Origin: Rhizobium sp. BG4
Lineage (GTDB): Bacteria; Pseudomonadota; Alphaproteobacteria; Rhizobiales; Rhizobiaceae
Reading direction: 5' to 3'
Length of the DNA: 64,000 bases
Assembly (NCBI RefSeq): GCF_016864575.1
Contig: NZ_CP044125.1
Span: 2,196,501 to 2,260,500, forward strand
How positions within the stretch are numbered: the first letter of the stretch is position 1; each line of letters begins with the position of its first letter. Below, piece by piece: positions 34,869 through 42,070 of the stretch. The notes beneath the pieces were generated by a model. That model saw only the letters and a list, made by a program, of their open reading frames with translations. It ran no database searches and had not been told where the DNA came from. Made by a program: the position numbers and the translations under genes.

Positions 34869-35335
34869 TTTGCGCCTCCGTCTTCGATCTTCGCCAGAAC
34901 CTGCTCGATCGCACGCAGGGCCTGGCGGCCTTCGGCGGCGATCTTCTTGCGTTCCAGCGCGTCGATACGGTTGTCGAGAAGGGCATCCAGAATGGCCCGA
35001 GAGACATCCATGCTCTCGGAGAGCACTCGGTGCGCGTCCATTTCCGTAAGCGGCCCACTCGCTACGCCCTCACCGTCGGGAACCAGCCGATAACCAAGTA
35101 GGCGGGCCATCGCAGAGACAATTGCCGGGCTCTTCGCCCGCCGGTCGGCTTCGACCGCAATGTCGCACGGGATGACGTTTTCCTTCAGGTCGTCATTGAA
35201 GGAGGCGTATTTCGACAACGTGGAGACGTTTACGCGCGTCAGATCAGGAAACGCGGTGACGCCGCCGCCCAACGTGTAGGACGCCTCGGTTGCGGATTTG
35301 ATCGAGCGTATCTCGACCTCAGAAATTGTGCGCAC
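34865..35335 (-). CDS. putative early regulator, CII-like
   Basis: A 156-residue protein starting at GTG 35335 after a GGGGGAG site. The central part, YTLGGGVTAFPDLTRVNVST followed by LSKYASFNDDLKENVIPCDI, has the spacing of small phage HTH regulators that open with a helix, then TR...S.LS.Y and a P.DI helix. It is the second gene of the leftward operon after cro, where lambda places its early regulators. The assignment is from pattern and position only. Confidence 0.5.
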   Translation of the reverse strand: MRTISEVEIRSIKSATEASYTLGGGVTAFPDLTRVNVSTLSKYASFNDDLKENVIPCDIAVEADRRAKSPAIVSAMARLLGYRLVPDGEGVASGPLTEMDAHRVLSESMDVSRAILDALLDNRIDALERKKIAAEGRQALRAIEQVLAKIEDGGAK

Positions 35336-35519
35336 GACTACTCCCCCTCGGAAAGCAAGGAAACAAAATCAGGAATGGATTCGGTGATGGGCGCAGGCTG
35401 GCGCCTTAGTGGTCGTTCGTCAGCAAATCACGGAGGTCCGCATGCCTGTGAATATCCACGAGTGCGTCGAGGAGAAGAGAGCCCAGCGCATCTATGTCTC
35501 AAGGCAGAGGAAGGCGAGG

Positions 35520-35726
35520 TCATTCGGCCGCCTCCGAGATGAGGATAAAATCGTTAGGACAAACCTCTCCTTTCGTCACCTCGGCGATCTTTCGCATCTG
35601 CTCTGGCCGCGGAACGCGCTCGCCGTTCATCCATTTTCTCGCCCCAGATACGGACACGGTTCCAACGATGGCCGCGAGTTCTTCGGGCGTGAGGTGATTT
35701 TCGGCCATGTAATGAGCGAGCTTCAT
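35520..35726 (-). CDS. Cro-like repressor (XRE family)
   Basis: A 68-residue HTH protein, MKLAHYMAENHLTPEELAAI, with a VSGARKWMNGERVPRPEQMR recognition region. It diverges from the CI gene. The predicted promoter ends so close to the ATG at 35726 that the transcript may be leaderless. It probably binds the operators on its upstream side and, by inference, the second pair past the repressor gene. Confidence 0.85.
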   Translation of the reverse strand: MKLAHYMAENHLTPEELAAIVGTVSVSGARKWMNGERVPRPEQMRKIAEVTKGEVCPNDFILISEAAE

Positions 35727-35732
35727 TACAAA

Positions 35733-35761
35733 AACTTACCCATTATGGGGAAGATTAGCAA
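35733..35761 (-). promoter_or_regulatory. leftward early promoter for cro
   Basis: On the minus strand TTGCTA (35761-35756), 17 bases, TAAGTT (35738-35733). The spacer coincides with an operator, and the expected start site falls on or next to the cro ATG. The mirror-image promoter at 36572 uses the same -35 and spacing. Confidence 0.6.
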
Positions 35762-35774
35762 CCCCAAAATGGGG
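35739..35774. promoter_or_regulatory. operator pair between cro and cI
   Basis: Two palindromes, CCCATTATGGGG (35739-35750) and CCCCAAAATGGGG (35762-35774), lie 24 bp apart centre to centre. The intervening bases are the reverse complement of those in the pair at 36559-36594. Confidence 0.8.
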
Positions 35775-35785
35775 CGCGACAGGAC

Positions 35786-36448
35786 ATGAAAGCTGTGGAC
35801 ATGTTTCCCGCTATGGGAAACCAGTTGAGAAATCTGCGTAACAAGCGTGGTTGGACGCACGAACAGGCGGCCGATGCGATGGGTGTTTCAAGGGGCCAGT
35901 TCATCAAGCTTGAACGGGGCGAGCGTCGACTCACGGAGCAGTATATCGAGCAAGCGGCTCGGGCGTTCGAGGTACGGAAGGCCGAAATCTTGGCTGACGG
36001 CGGTGACGACGTGGTGCCTTTGATGGGATATATCGGCGCGGGCGCCCAGATCGAGCCAGAGTTTGAACAAACCCCGCCCGAGGGTCTCGACCAGATTTCA
36101 GTTCCCTTTCCGCTGCCTGACGACATGATCGCTTTTGAAGTTCGTGGCGACTCGATGCTGCCCGTTTTCAAGGACAGGTCGATTCTAATTGTTTATCGCG
36201 ATCAGAAGCGGCCATTGTCATCGTTCTATGGTGAGGAAGCGGCAGTTCGAACATCAGACGGCCGGCGCTTCATAAAAACGATTATGCGCGGGGCGACGGG
36301 GGTCACGCTCAATTCATGGAATGCGGCACCCATCGAGGACGTAGAGTTAGAGTGGATTGGTGAAATTTTCGCAGTCCTGCCGCGGGCCTCCCTGAATAAG
36401 GTTGCGCGCCTGGGCGGCATCCAAGGTAGCCTCCGGATCAACGGATAA
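35786..36448 (+). CDS. CI-like prophage repressor (HTH plus S24 peptidase)
   Basis: A 220-residue repressor. Residues about 12-65 are an XRE helix-turn-helix (LRNKRGWTHEQAADAMGVSR). The C-terminal half is an S24/LexA-type domain with a Ser123 nucleophile in GDSMLP and a likely Lys164 in FIKTIM. GYIGAGAQ at 81-88 contains a candidate Ala85-Gly86 autocleavage site, so RecA-triggered self-cleavage and SOS induction are expected. Alternative starts at 35801 or 35813 are possible. A terminator follows the gene. Confidence 0.9.
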   Translation: MKAVDMFPAMGNQLRNLRNKRGWTHEQAADAMGVSRGQFIKLERGERRLTEQYIEQAARAFEVRKAEILADGGDDVVPLMGYIGAGAQIEPEFEQTPPEGLDQISVPFPLPDDMIAFEVRGDSMLPVFKDRSILIVYRDQKRPLSSFYGEEAAVRTSDGRRFIKTIMRGATGVTLNSWNAAPIEDVELEWIGEIFAVLPRASLNKVARLGGIQGSLRING

Positions 36449-36476
36449 AAGCCTCAAAGAACTGACGGCGATCAAG

Positions 36477-36507
36477 CCCTGCGAAAGATTTTTCGCGGGG
36501 TTTTTTT
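36477..36507 (+). terminator. terminator of cI
   Basis: CCC(T)GCGAAA, loop GATT, TTTCGCGGG is followed by GTTTTTTT. One T is bulged. It ends the repressor transcript before the rightward promoter. Confidence 0.85.
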
Positions 36508-36558
36508 GTTTTTTGCCAATAGCTTGCGGCCCGCGTTGCCACGATGAGACCAAATCTT

Positions 36559-36594
36559 CCCCATTATGGGGTTGCTAATCTTCCCCAATTTGGG
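36559..36594. promoter_or_regulatory. second operator pair, right of cI
   Basis: CCCCATTATGGGG (36559-36571) and CCCCAATTTGGG (36583-36594), again 24 bp apart centre to centre. The spacer TTGCTAATCTT is the exact reverse complement of the spacer of the first pair, so the two pairs form an inverted repeat around cI. Confidence 0.8.
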
Positions 36595-36600
36595 TAATTT
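36572..36600 (+). promoter_or_regulatory. rightward early promoter
   Basis: TTGCTA (36572-36577), 17 bases, TAATTT (36595-36600). The -35 lies between the two operators and the spacer covers the second, so a bound repressor would block it. Confidence 0.6.
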
Positions 36601-36606
36601 TTTCTT

Positions 36607-36684
36607 GTCCGGCCAACTCCTCCCCATCCGGACTGCCACGTTGGCAACGCCGCCGCCTCCCTCCTCCCTGCAAGGCGGCGGCGT
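36607..36684 (+). promoter_or_regulatory. structured leader of the rightward operon
   Basis: Three consecutive stem-loops: GTCCGG/CCGGAC (36607-36633), TGCCA/TGGCA (36634-36646) and an 11-bp ACGCCGCCGCC/GGCGGCGGCGT stem with a 16-base loop (36647-36684). None has a T-run. They fill almost the whole leader between the promoter and the first gene. Confidence 0.55.
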
Positions 36685-36711
36685 CAACGAGGGGAGATAC
36701 AGGCCAAACAC

Positions 36712-36897
36712 ATGAAAACCGAATCCACCACGATCACCGCCGCCGACCGCGCCGACCGCGCGCTGATGGTCAGGCTCTTTCAGGAACGCGGCCCGCAGAC
36801 CGACAAGCAGCTGCTTGCAGCCGGCATCTCCTATGAAAGCCAGGCGAAGAACGTACCGGCCGTCGCCGAAATCGTCCGCGGCGCCGAACTGCACTGA
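36712..36897 (+). CDS. first gene of the rightward arm, hypothetical (61 aa)
   Basis: A 61-residue soluble protein, MKTESTTITAADRADRALMV onward, with QERGPQTDKQLLAAGISYES suggesting a small helical DNA-binding fold. GAGGGGAG lies about 14 bases upstream, a little far. As the first product of the operator-controlled rightward operon it could be a regulator, but no family is recognised. Confidence 0.55.
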   Translation: MKTESTTITAADRADRALMVRLFQERGPQTDKQLLAAGISYESQAKNVPAVAEIVRGAELH

Positions 36898-36968
36898 TCC
36901 GATCCGTTTTGATTTCCGCCCCTGGCCTCAGCGGGCGGAAGGCCGAACGGATGCGAAAGGGCACACCG

Positions 36969-37145
36969 ATGCGGAACATCAAGATCAAACCGATGACTCT
37001 CTCGTCGAGCTACATGGAGCGCCGCAAGCGCGTCAATCACGTCGCCTTGTTTCTCGCGGTCTTCATCCTCTGCTGGGACATCCTGGCGGTAAAGGCGGCG
37101 CTGGTCGCCATGCAGCGTCAGGCTGAAGTCGCGGCGAGGGTCTGA
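36969..37145 (+). CDS. small membrane protein (58 aa)
   Basis: From the ATG at 36969, after AAAGGG, the product is MRNIKIKPMTLSSSYMERRK and then one membrane helix, HVALFLAVFILCWDILAVKA, followed by a short tail. An upstream in-frame ATG at 36909 is less likely. It overlaps the next gene as TGATG. Confidence 0.5.
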   Translation: MRNIKIKPMTLSSSYMERRKRVNHVALFLAVFILCWDILAVKAALVAMQRQAEVAARV

Positions 37146-37312
37146 TGAGCGACGACGCCCTGATTTTCATCCTCACGCTGACCGCCGTCTGGTGCGTCAT
37201 CGTCCTGGTGCTTGTTGGCCTCTGCCTTCGCCGCGCGGCTTTGCGCATGCGGCGCGAGCGCTTGGCGTACCAGCGCATCTACCAACCCTTTGTTATGCGT
37301 AAAGGAGAGTGA
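37145..37312 (+). CDS. small membrane protein (55 aa)
   Basis: A short gene starting at ATG 37145 within the previous stop. The product opens MSDDALIFILTLTAVWCVIV, a single membrane helix, followed by a basic tail (LRRAALRMRRERLAYQR). It ends in GTGA overlap with the next gene. Two consecutive single-helix proteins may work together, but no family is known. Confidence 0.5.
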   Translation: MSDDALIFILTLTAVWCVIVLVLVGLCLRRAALRMRRERLAYQRIYQPFVMRKGE

Positions 37313-37314
37313 CC

Positions 37315-37686
37315 GTGCGCAAGAAGCTACCGGGAAAAGATCAGCTGGCTGCGTATCTGGCCGCCGGAAACACGGTCGAGCAGATCGCGGCCAAGTACGA
37401 CTGCAAGCCGAAGTCGGCGAGGCGAAAGCTGCGTGAGCTTGGCCTCACTGCCGGGATGACCGGCCATTCGCATTCGCACCATGTCGAGCGACGGATGAAA
37501 TCCATGATCGACTGCGCGCCGGAGCCCGGCGTGATCCTCAAGGAGGATCGCATCACCTTCAATCGTGAAATGCCGTGGCAGGGCACTGGATCGCGCATCC
37601 GGCCGCTCTCCTTGCCGCGACCGTCCATGTATCTCGCGGCGATCGCCAACAAGTATCCGAACCTCAATGGAGATGCCCGTGTCTGA
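37315..37686 (+). CDS. HTH protein of the rightward arm (123 aa)
   Basis: GTG at 37315 follows AAAGGAGA at 7 bases. VEQIAAKYDCKPKSARRKLR is a homeodomain-like or resolvase-type helix-turn-helix. The rest is soluble, with a His-rich HSHSHH stretch and a Pro/Arg-rich C-terminal part. A role as a DNA-binding regulator or recombination accessory is likely, but the family is not certain. Confidence 0.6.
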   Translation: MRKKLPGKDQLAAYLAAGNTVEQIAAKYDCKPKSARRKLRELGLTAGMTGHSHSHHVERRMKSMIDCAPEPGVILKEDRITFNREMPWQGTGSRIRPLSLPRPSMYLAAIANKYPNLNGDARV

Positions 37687-37888
37687 CGCGATCCTCAACG
37701 GCACTGGCCCATCAATCAATTCCGAGCATTACGAGGTCGAGCGCATCTATCGCGCTGTCGCAGATGGCGAACCGACGTTCGAGATCCTGCAGCTGCTCTA
37801 CGATCGCTTCGGCGTTGAGTGCAACCTGCGCCCCCCCGTCGCGGAACTTCGCCTTGCAGGCCGCTGCAGCCGTTCGTCGAGGGCCTGA
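37679..37888 (+). CDS. small hypothetical protein (69 aa) before dnaN
   Basis: I place the start at GTG 37679, 7 bases after GGAG; ATG codons at 37667 and 37673 are also in frame. The product contains INSEHYEVERIYRAVADGEP and FEILQLLYDRFGVECNLRPP. It is soluble and helical, and its stop lies one base before the sliding clamp ATG. The family is unknown. Confidence 0.5.
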   Translation: MSDAILNGTGPSINSEHYEVERIYRAVADGEPTFEILQLLYDRFGVECNLRPPVAELRLAGRCSRSSRA

Positions 37889-37889
37889 G

Positions 37890-39047
37890 ATGTTCGTCAC
37901 CGAAAAGGCAGCTATCGCCGCGGCACTCTCAATCGCCAATGACGCGGTCAACAACGGGGCAAAAATCCCCGTGCTTACGCATGTCCTCTTCGACCGGGAC
38001 GGCGACCGAATGACTGTCACTGGCACCAACCTCGATCAGGAGATCAGCGCCAGCTTCGCAGCTGAGATCGCACGGGATTTCGAGCCGTTCGCGTGCCCTG
38101 CAAAGCTCTTGGTCAGCATCGTCAAGAATATCGCTGACGGCTTTAATGTGACGATCGACGCCGTCTATTCCGGCGGGAAGCTCAGCGATATCAGGATCAC
38201 CTCGGGCAAATTCCGAACAAAGCTGCCGGTCCTGCCCGCTCGCGATTTCCCGGCGATGCCTTCGGGCGATCTTCCTCACCAGTTGAGCCTGAGCGCCGAC
38301 CACTTCCTGAAGGCTCTCAAGACGGTCTCGTTTGCCGCTGAAACCAACGAGCAGCGATATGCTCTGTGCGGTGTTCGCCTCGACCCGGAGAAGGACGGCC
38401 TCGTCGTTGTCGCCTCTGACGGCAATCGTCTGGCGCGCCGCACCCTGTCGGCGCTGGAGTTCGATCAGGATCTATACGGCGTTCCGGGGGTCACGATACC
38501 CAACGCAGCCGTCTCGGCGATCGCGCGCATCCTCGACAAGAAAGAAGACGTGACCATCGATCTTTCGGAGGATCGCATCCGCGTTGCCACCGATGGAGCC
38601 GTCGTCACCTCGAAACTCGTCGATGGTCACTTCCTCCCATACAAGCCGCTGATGCCGCATCCGGACAGTCTGCGAGTGATCATCAGCGCGCAGGCGCTGT
38701 CATCTGCCCTCGCTCGAGTCCTGACGGTCAGTCCCGACAAGATGAGCGGCGTCGTCTTCGATTTCAGCGAAGGCAAGCTCGTCCTGCATTCGAGCGACGA
38801 TTCCCACGGTGAGGCGGACGACGAGATCGCAGCCGTCTGCCCCGGCGAAATCTGCCAGGGCTACAACGGCCGGCATATCATTGCCGCGCTTGAACACCTG
38901 GACCGCGACGAAGTCGAGATTGTCGTCGGCGCCGGCAAGGTTCCGGCATATATCCGCCCAGTTGGTGACGATCGCACAATCATGATGGCGGGTGTCGTGC
39001 GTATGCGCGGAACCTCGGCGGCGCTACTCGAAGGAGAAGCGGCATGA
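37890..39047 (+). CDS. dnaN: phage-encoded DNA polymerase III sliding clamp (beta subunit)
   Basis: A 385-residue protein, close to the usual 370, with three repeating clamp domains. Landmarks include KIPVLTHVLFDRDGDRMTVT, KFRTKLPVLPARDFPAMPSG, QRYALCGVRLDPEKDGLVVV followed by ASDGNRLA, and VDGHFLPYKPLMP. The ring tethers the replicative polymerase to DNA. A clamp in a prophage early operon suggests the phage captures the host polymerase or has its own clamp-binding enzymes. The host copy is elsewhere, so this is not the chromosomal dnaN. Confidence 0.9.
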   Translation: MFVTEKAAIAAALSIANDAVNNGAKIPVLTHVLFDRDGDRMTVTGTNLDQEISASFAAEIARDFEPFACPAKLLVSIVKNIADGFNVTIDAVYSGGKLSDIRITSGKFRTKLPVLPARDFPAMPSGDLPHQLSLSADHFLKALKTVSFAAETNEQRYALCGVRLDPEKDGLVVVASDGNRLARRTLSALEFDQDLYGVPGVTIPNAAVSAIARILDKKEDVTIDLSEDRIRVATDGAVVTSKLVDGHFLPYKPLMPHPDSLRVIISAQALSSALARVLTVSPDKMSGVVFDFSEGKLVLHSSDDSHGEADDEIAAVCPGEICQGYNGRHIIAALEHLDRDEVEIVVGAGKVPAYIRPVGDDRTIMMAGVVRMRGTSAALLEGEAA

Positions 39048-39625
39048 CCCAGCTGTCGCTGTACGGCTCCGAGCCGGAAATGAAAAAGACCGCGCTCATC
39101 TCTGATTGCGGCCTCTATCGCTACGAGCTGACGCGCGTCTGGCAGAAGGGTGCGCCGCTTCTCGTCACCTGCATGCTGAACCCATCGACGGCAGATGCCG
39201 ATATCGACGATCCGACAATCCGCACGCTGATCCATTTCGGCAAGGTCTGGGGATACGGCGGCCTGATGGTCGTCAACCTGTTCGCGTTTCGCTCGTCGAG
39301 CCCGGTCGTCATGATGGCGCAGACCTATCCGCGCGGACCGAAGAACGAGGACGCCATCGCAACCGCCCTCGGGATAGCCCGAGCGCAAAACACGCCGATG
39401 CTCGCCGCATGGGGCGCCAACGGCGCGCACCACGCGGGGCCGCGCGACCTGCTTGGCGGTCAGGACTGGCTTTGCATTCTGGCGAAGAAGCACACGGTTG
39501 ATCTCGTCTGCCTGGGCCTAACGAAGGACGGCTTCCCGAAGCACCCGATGGCGCGCGGCGTCCATCGTATTCCGCGCGACCAACAACCGATCCCGTTTCA
39601 ACGCGCGGCGGAGGTGTCACTATGA
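39044..39625 (+). CDS. DUF1643 protein
   Basis: A 193-residue protein with LLVTCMLNPSTADADIDDPT, IHFGKVWGYGGLMVVNLFAF and then RSSSP, the strongly conserved core of DUF1643. The family is common in phages and mobile elements and its activity is unknown to me. It overlaps dnaN by 4 bases (ATGA), so it probably works in early phage metabolism. Confidence 0.85.
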   Translation: MTQLSLYGSEPEMKKTALISDCGLYRYELTRVWQKGAPLLVTCMLNPSTADADIDDPTIRTLIHFGKVWGYGGLMVVNLFAFRSSSPVVMMAQTYPRGPKNEDAIATALGIARAQNTPMLAAWGANGAHHAGPRDLLGGQDWLCILAKKHTVDLVCLGLTKDGFPKHPMARGVHRIPRDQQPIPFQRAAEVSL

Positions 39626-39939
39626 TTGAATTTCATTGCGACAGGACGATCAAGTCTACCCGCAAGCCGCATCGTTGCGAGCAGTGCAACACCATGATCG
39701 ATGCTGGAAGCCCGGCACACTACGGCGCCGGAAAGTTCGACGGTTACTTTTACTCGCATCACTGCCACGTCGAATGCCATGCAGCAGCGTATGCGCTTGC
39801 TGAAGAAACGGACTGCTGGGCTGAAGATTTCCCATGGTTTCAGCATATGTCAGAGACCGATCATCATGAATGGCTCCTGACGTTTTACCCGATCGTCGCA
39901 GATCGCCTTAGCATCGTCCCCCTGGAGTTCGATCGCTGA
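39622..39939 (+). CDS. small zinc-ribbon-like protein
   Basis: A 105-residue protein with CEQCNTMIDAGS (Cys-X2-Cys) and later SHHCHVECHAAAY, a pair that could bind one zinc. It starts with an ATGA overlap and ends with a one-base overlap. The sequence between (YGAGKFDGYFYSHHCH) is aromatic. No family name is known, but the zinc pattern recurs in small phage proteins. Confidence 0.6.
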   Translation: MIEFHCDRTIKSTRKPHRCEQCNTMIDAGSPAHYGAGKFDGYFYSHHCHVECHAAAYALAEETDCWAEDFPWFQHMSETDHHEWLLTFYPIVADRLSIVPLEFDR

Positions 39940-40481
39940 TGGCTACAGTCGAAGAGAAAGAGCGGCTGGGCGCCATACGCTTACGACATGAGCAGGCGAG
40001 CAAGGACTGGCAGGTTGGCGGCTCTGGTCTGGAGTTGCATGCAGTCCTCGTTCCTCGAACGCCGCCAGTTGCGATCGTCGGGCTCTTGGAAGATTGCGGC
40101 TATACCGATCGCGACTTCCTCGTGCACGCGCATGACGATGTCGCCTTTCTCTTGGCGATGCTGAAGCGGGCAGCTGACAAGCTGCATAGCCTAGTGCCGC
40201 CGGAAGATCCTCGCGAGATCGAGCGCCGGGAACGCGAGGCCGCCGAGAAGAACTTTGCCGCCAACTGCGCGATGATGTGCGCCAACGACCGCGCATTCCG
40301 CCAGTTCCTGATCGAGCGGCACCAGCTGCAGGACGCTGGCGATACCGAGCGCGTGAAAACGCGTGTCCGATCCATCCTCGCCATCACATCGATGGCTGAG
40401 TTGAACGACGACGAGAACGCCGCAAAGCGCTGGAAAGCGCTGCGGTCTGATTTCAAAACATGGCTGAGGGTGAGCGCGTGA
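39939..40481 (+). CDS. hypothetical protein (180 aa)
   Basis: A helical, charged protein beginning MATVEEKERLGAIRLRHEQA. The segment GLLEDCGYTDRDFLVHAHDD VAFLLAML-type is amphipathic, and EIERREREAAEKNFAANCAM is a probable coiled coil. I recall proteins with this AHDDVAFLL motif in rhizobial and other alphaproteobacterial prophages, but not a function. Confidence 0.55.
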   Translation: MATVEEKERLGAIRLRHEQASKDWQVGGSGLELHAVLVPRTPPVAIVGLLEDCGYTDRDFLVHAHDDVAFLLAMLKRAADKLHSLVPPEDPREIERREREAAEKNFAANCAMMCANDRAFRQFLIERHQLQDAGDTERVKTRVRSILAITSMAELNDDENAAKRWKALRSDFKTWLRVSA

Positions 40482-41212
40482 CCAAAGATATTGAAAAATT
40501 TGCGGCGATGGCGACGGAAGAATACGTTCGCTGGCTGGCCGCTGGCAACTCCAGCGGAACCCTTTCGGAGCACGCGGTCGCAGGGCTACGCAAACACTTC
40601 GCAGATGTCCTGAACGACTATGCGAGCGGCTCCTACCCATCCCCCATTTCACATTTGCTGGGGAGCGCCGATGACGACGAAACCTACGAAATCGGCAAGC
40701 GTGATGGCTATTCCGAAGCTGTCCAGCAGATCGATCAGCTGACCGGCGGCGATGGCGAGTACCGCTATTGCACCGATCATGATCCGGACCGGCACACTCC
40801 CGGCCCTGCCGAGATGATCCAGCGCATCGTTGACCGCTTCGAAACGCTCAATCTGCTGCACGATGCGGAGAAGACAGGCCGAGATCAGGAGTGGGGCATA
40901 TCAGCCGCACCTCGTTTGGTGGGGATCGATGATCTCCGGAAACGCATTGCTGGCGCCATTTTCGACCCCGGCGCGACTGAGGGCGTCAAGGGCGACCGCC
41001 ACCTGACGACATGGCAGACGGACGCCGTTATGCGCGCGATTGCCTCTGTGCCTCATGTGGTGGGGAGCGAGCACCAATTTCGGGACTTCTGCGATCAGCT
41101 GATCGCGATGTTCGATTTCAATAAACTTGAGCATTCAGTATGCGACGAGGATATGGACCTCGTCGAGCACATCCGCGCTGCCTTGGCCTCAACTTCGGAG
41201 GCGCAGGGATGA
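40478..41212 (+). CDS. hypothetical early protein (about 244 aa)
   Basis: The GTG at 40478 overlaps the previous stop and follows GAGG; an ATG at 40460 lacks a site. The first part, KFAAMATEEYVRWLAAGNSS, is helical. A central part has YEIGKRDGYSEAVQQIDQLT and the C-terminal half has HLTTWQTDAVMRAIASVPHV. It appears composite. No domain is recognised. Confidence 0.5.
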   Translation: MTKDIEKFAAMATEEYVRWLAAGNSSGTLSEHAVAGLRKHFADVLNDYASGSYPSPISHLLGSADDDETYEIGKRDGYSEAVQQIDQLTGGDGEYRYCTDHDPDRHTPGPAEMIQRIVDRFETLNLLHDAEKTGRDQEWGISAAPRLVGIDDLRKRIAGAIFDPGATEGVKGDRHLTTWQTDAVMRAIASVPHVVGSEHQFRDFCDQLIAMFDFNKLEHSVCDEDMDLVEHIRAALASTSEAQG

Positions 41213-41454
41213 GAAACGTCAACGACAGCATCACCTTTCTCACAGGATGGGCAGCCGAAATCAGGGCTAGCAGCGGAAACTCAGTTGATGCTGACTGCTT
41301 GGAATACGCTGCCACCAATCTGGCCGAGCAGGCTTCTGAGATTGACCGGCTACGCGCCGCGCTGACGAAAATCTCAAGCCCAACGCAGACCACTGGCTTG
41401 CTGTGGTGGCAGGTGGAAGCCCGCGCCGCTCTCTCTGCGGAGGTAGAGGGATGA
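41209..41454 (+). CDS. hypothetical protein (81 aa)
   Basis: A short protein starting MRNVNDSITFLTGWAAEIRA with a helical ATNLAEQASEIDRLRAALTK stretch that could form a coiled coil. Both ends overlap neighbours by 4 bases. No family is recognised. Confidence 0.5.
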   Translation: MRNVNDSITFLTGWAAEIRASSGNSVDADCLEYAATNLAEQASEIDRLRAALTKISSPTQTTGLLWWQVEARAALSAEVEG

Positions 41455-41699
41455 GCAAGCCACACCCTGATGACATCGCCGTTGACCGCTTCGCCGCAGC
41501 GATGAAGGAAAAACTTGCCGAAAAGCGCAACGAAGGCTTCAGCGGCTGGTGCGACCCAACCCAATGCCCGATCGACTACCTCACCGCAAAGCTTGCTGAG
41601 CAAATTCACTCCAGACCTGTCCTCGATCCGGTCGATATCGGCAATTTCGCAATGATGATTTTCAACCGCCCTGGGGAGGTACCAGATCGTGGCCGCTAA
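41451..41699 (+). CDS. conserved rhizobial phage protein (82 aa)
   Basis: MSKPHPDDIAVDRFAAAMKE and later GFSGWCDPTQCPIDYLTAKL and DPVDIGNFAMMIFNR follow a pattern I recall in many rhizobial phage early operons (DLAVDRFAAAM...DP.QC....L...L..H..KGDPVDV.N..MML). The function is unknown. It overlaps the upstream gene by 4 bases and the next by 11. Confidence 0.65.
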   Translation: MSKPHPDDIAVDRFAAAMKEKLAEKRNEGFSGWCDPTQCPIDYLTAKLAEQIHSRPVLDPVDIGNFAMMIFNRPGEVPDRGR

Positions 41700-42045
41700 A
41701 CGTTTCCGCAAGAAGCCAGTCGAGATCGACGCCGTACAGTGGACAGGCAAAAACGTGCTGGAGGTCTACACCTTTATGCACGGCGCGCCTGATCTCAAGC
41801 GCGATATAGCGCAGGACAAATGGCAAGACTTCACCAGCATGCACGAGGGCAAAGACTGGCATATCAAGACGCTGGAGGACGGCCCGAACGGCGAGGCAAA
41901 GCATGTAGCCAGCGTAGGCGACTGGATCATCAAAGGCGTGAAGGGCGAGCTATACCCCTGCAAACCCGACATCTTTGAAGCCACCTACGAACAGGTCGAG
42001 CCCCCACCGCCCGTAGAGACATGTGGTGGGGAGCGAAGCCGATAA
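41689..42045 (+). CDS. conserved phage protein (118 aa)
   Basis: GTG at 41689 follows GGGAGG. The product starts MAAKRFRKKPVEIDAVQWTG, and later GDWIIKGVKGELYPCKPDIF is the recurrent core of a family of phage proteins with RKKPV.IEA.QW and GD.II.G..GE.YPCKPDIF. Its activity is unknown. Confidence 0.7.
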   Translation: MAAKRFRKKPVEIDAVQWTGKNVLEVYTFMHGAPDLKRDIAQDKWQDFTSMHEGKDWHIKTLEDGPNGEAKHVASVGDWIIKGVKGELYPCKPDIFEATYEQVEPPPPVETCGGERSR

Positions 42046-42070
42046 AATTGCCCTGCTCGAGGAAAAACGC

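Noticed and set aside
35336..35519. Short open frame ending ...ITESIPDFVSLLSEGE on the minus strand between cro and the next gene
   Set aside because: It looks protein-like but has an in-frame stop upstream and no start codon, so I cannot support a gene. It may be a remnant.
37890..39047. The prophage clamp gene as the chromosomal dnaN
   Set aside because: It lies between att sites in a tight chain of phage early genes, and chromosomal dnaN neighbours such as dnaA and recF are absent.
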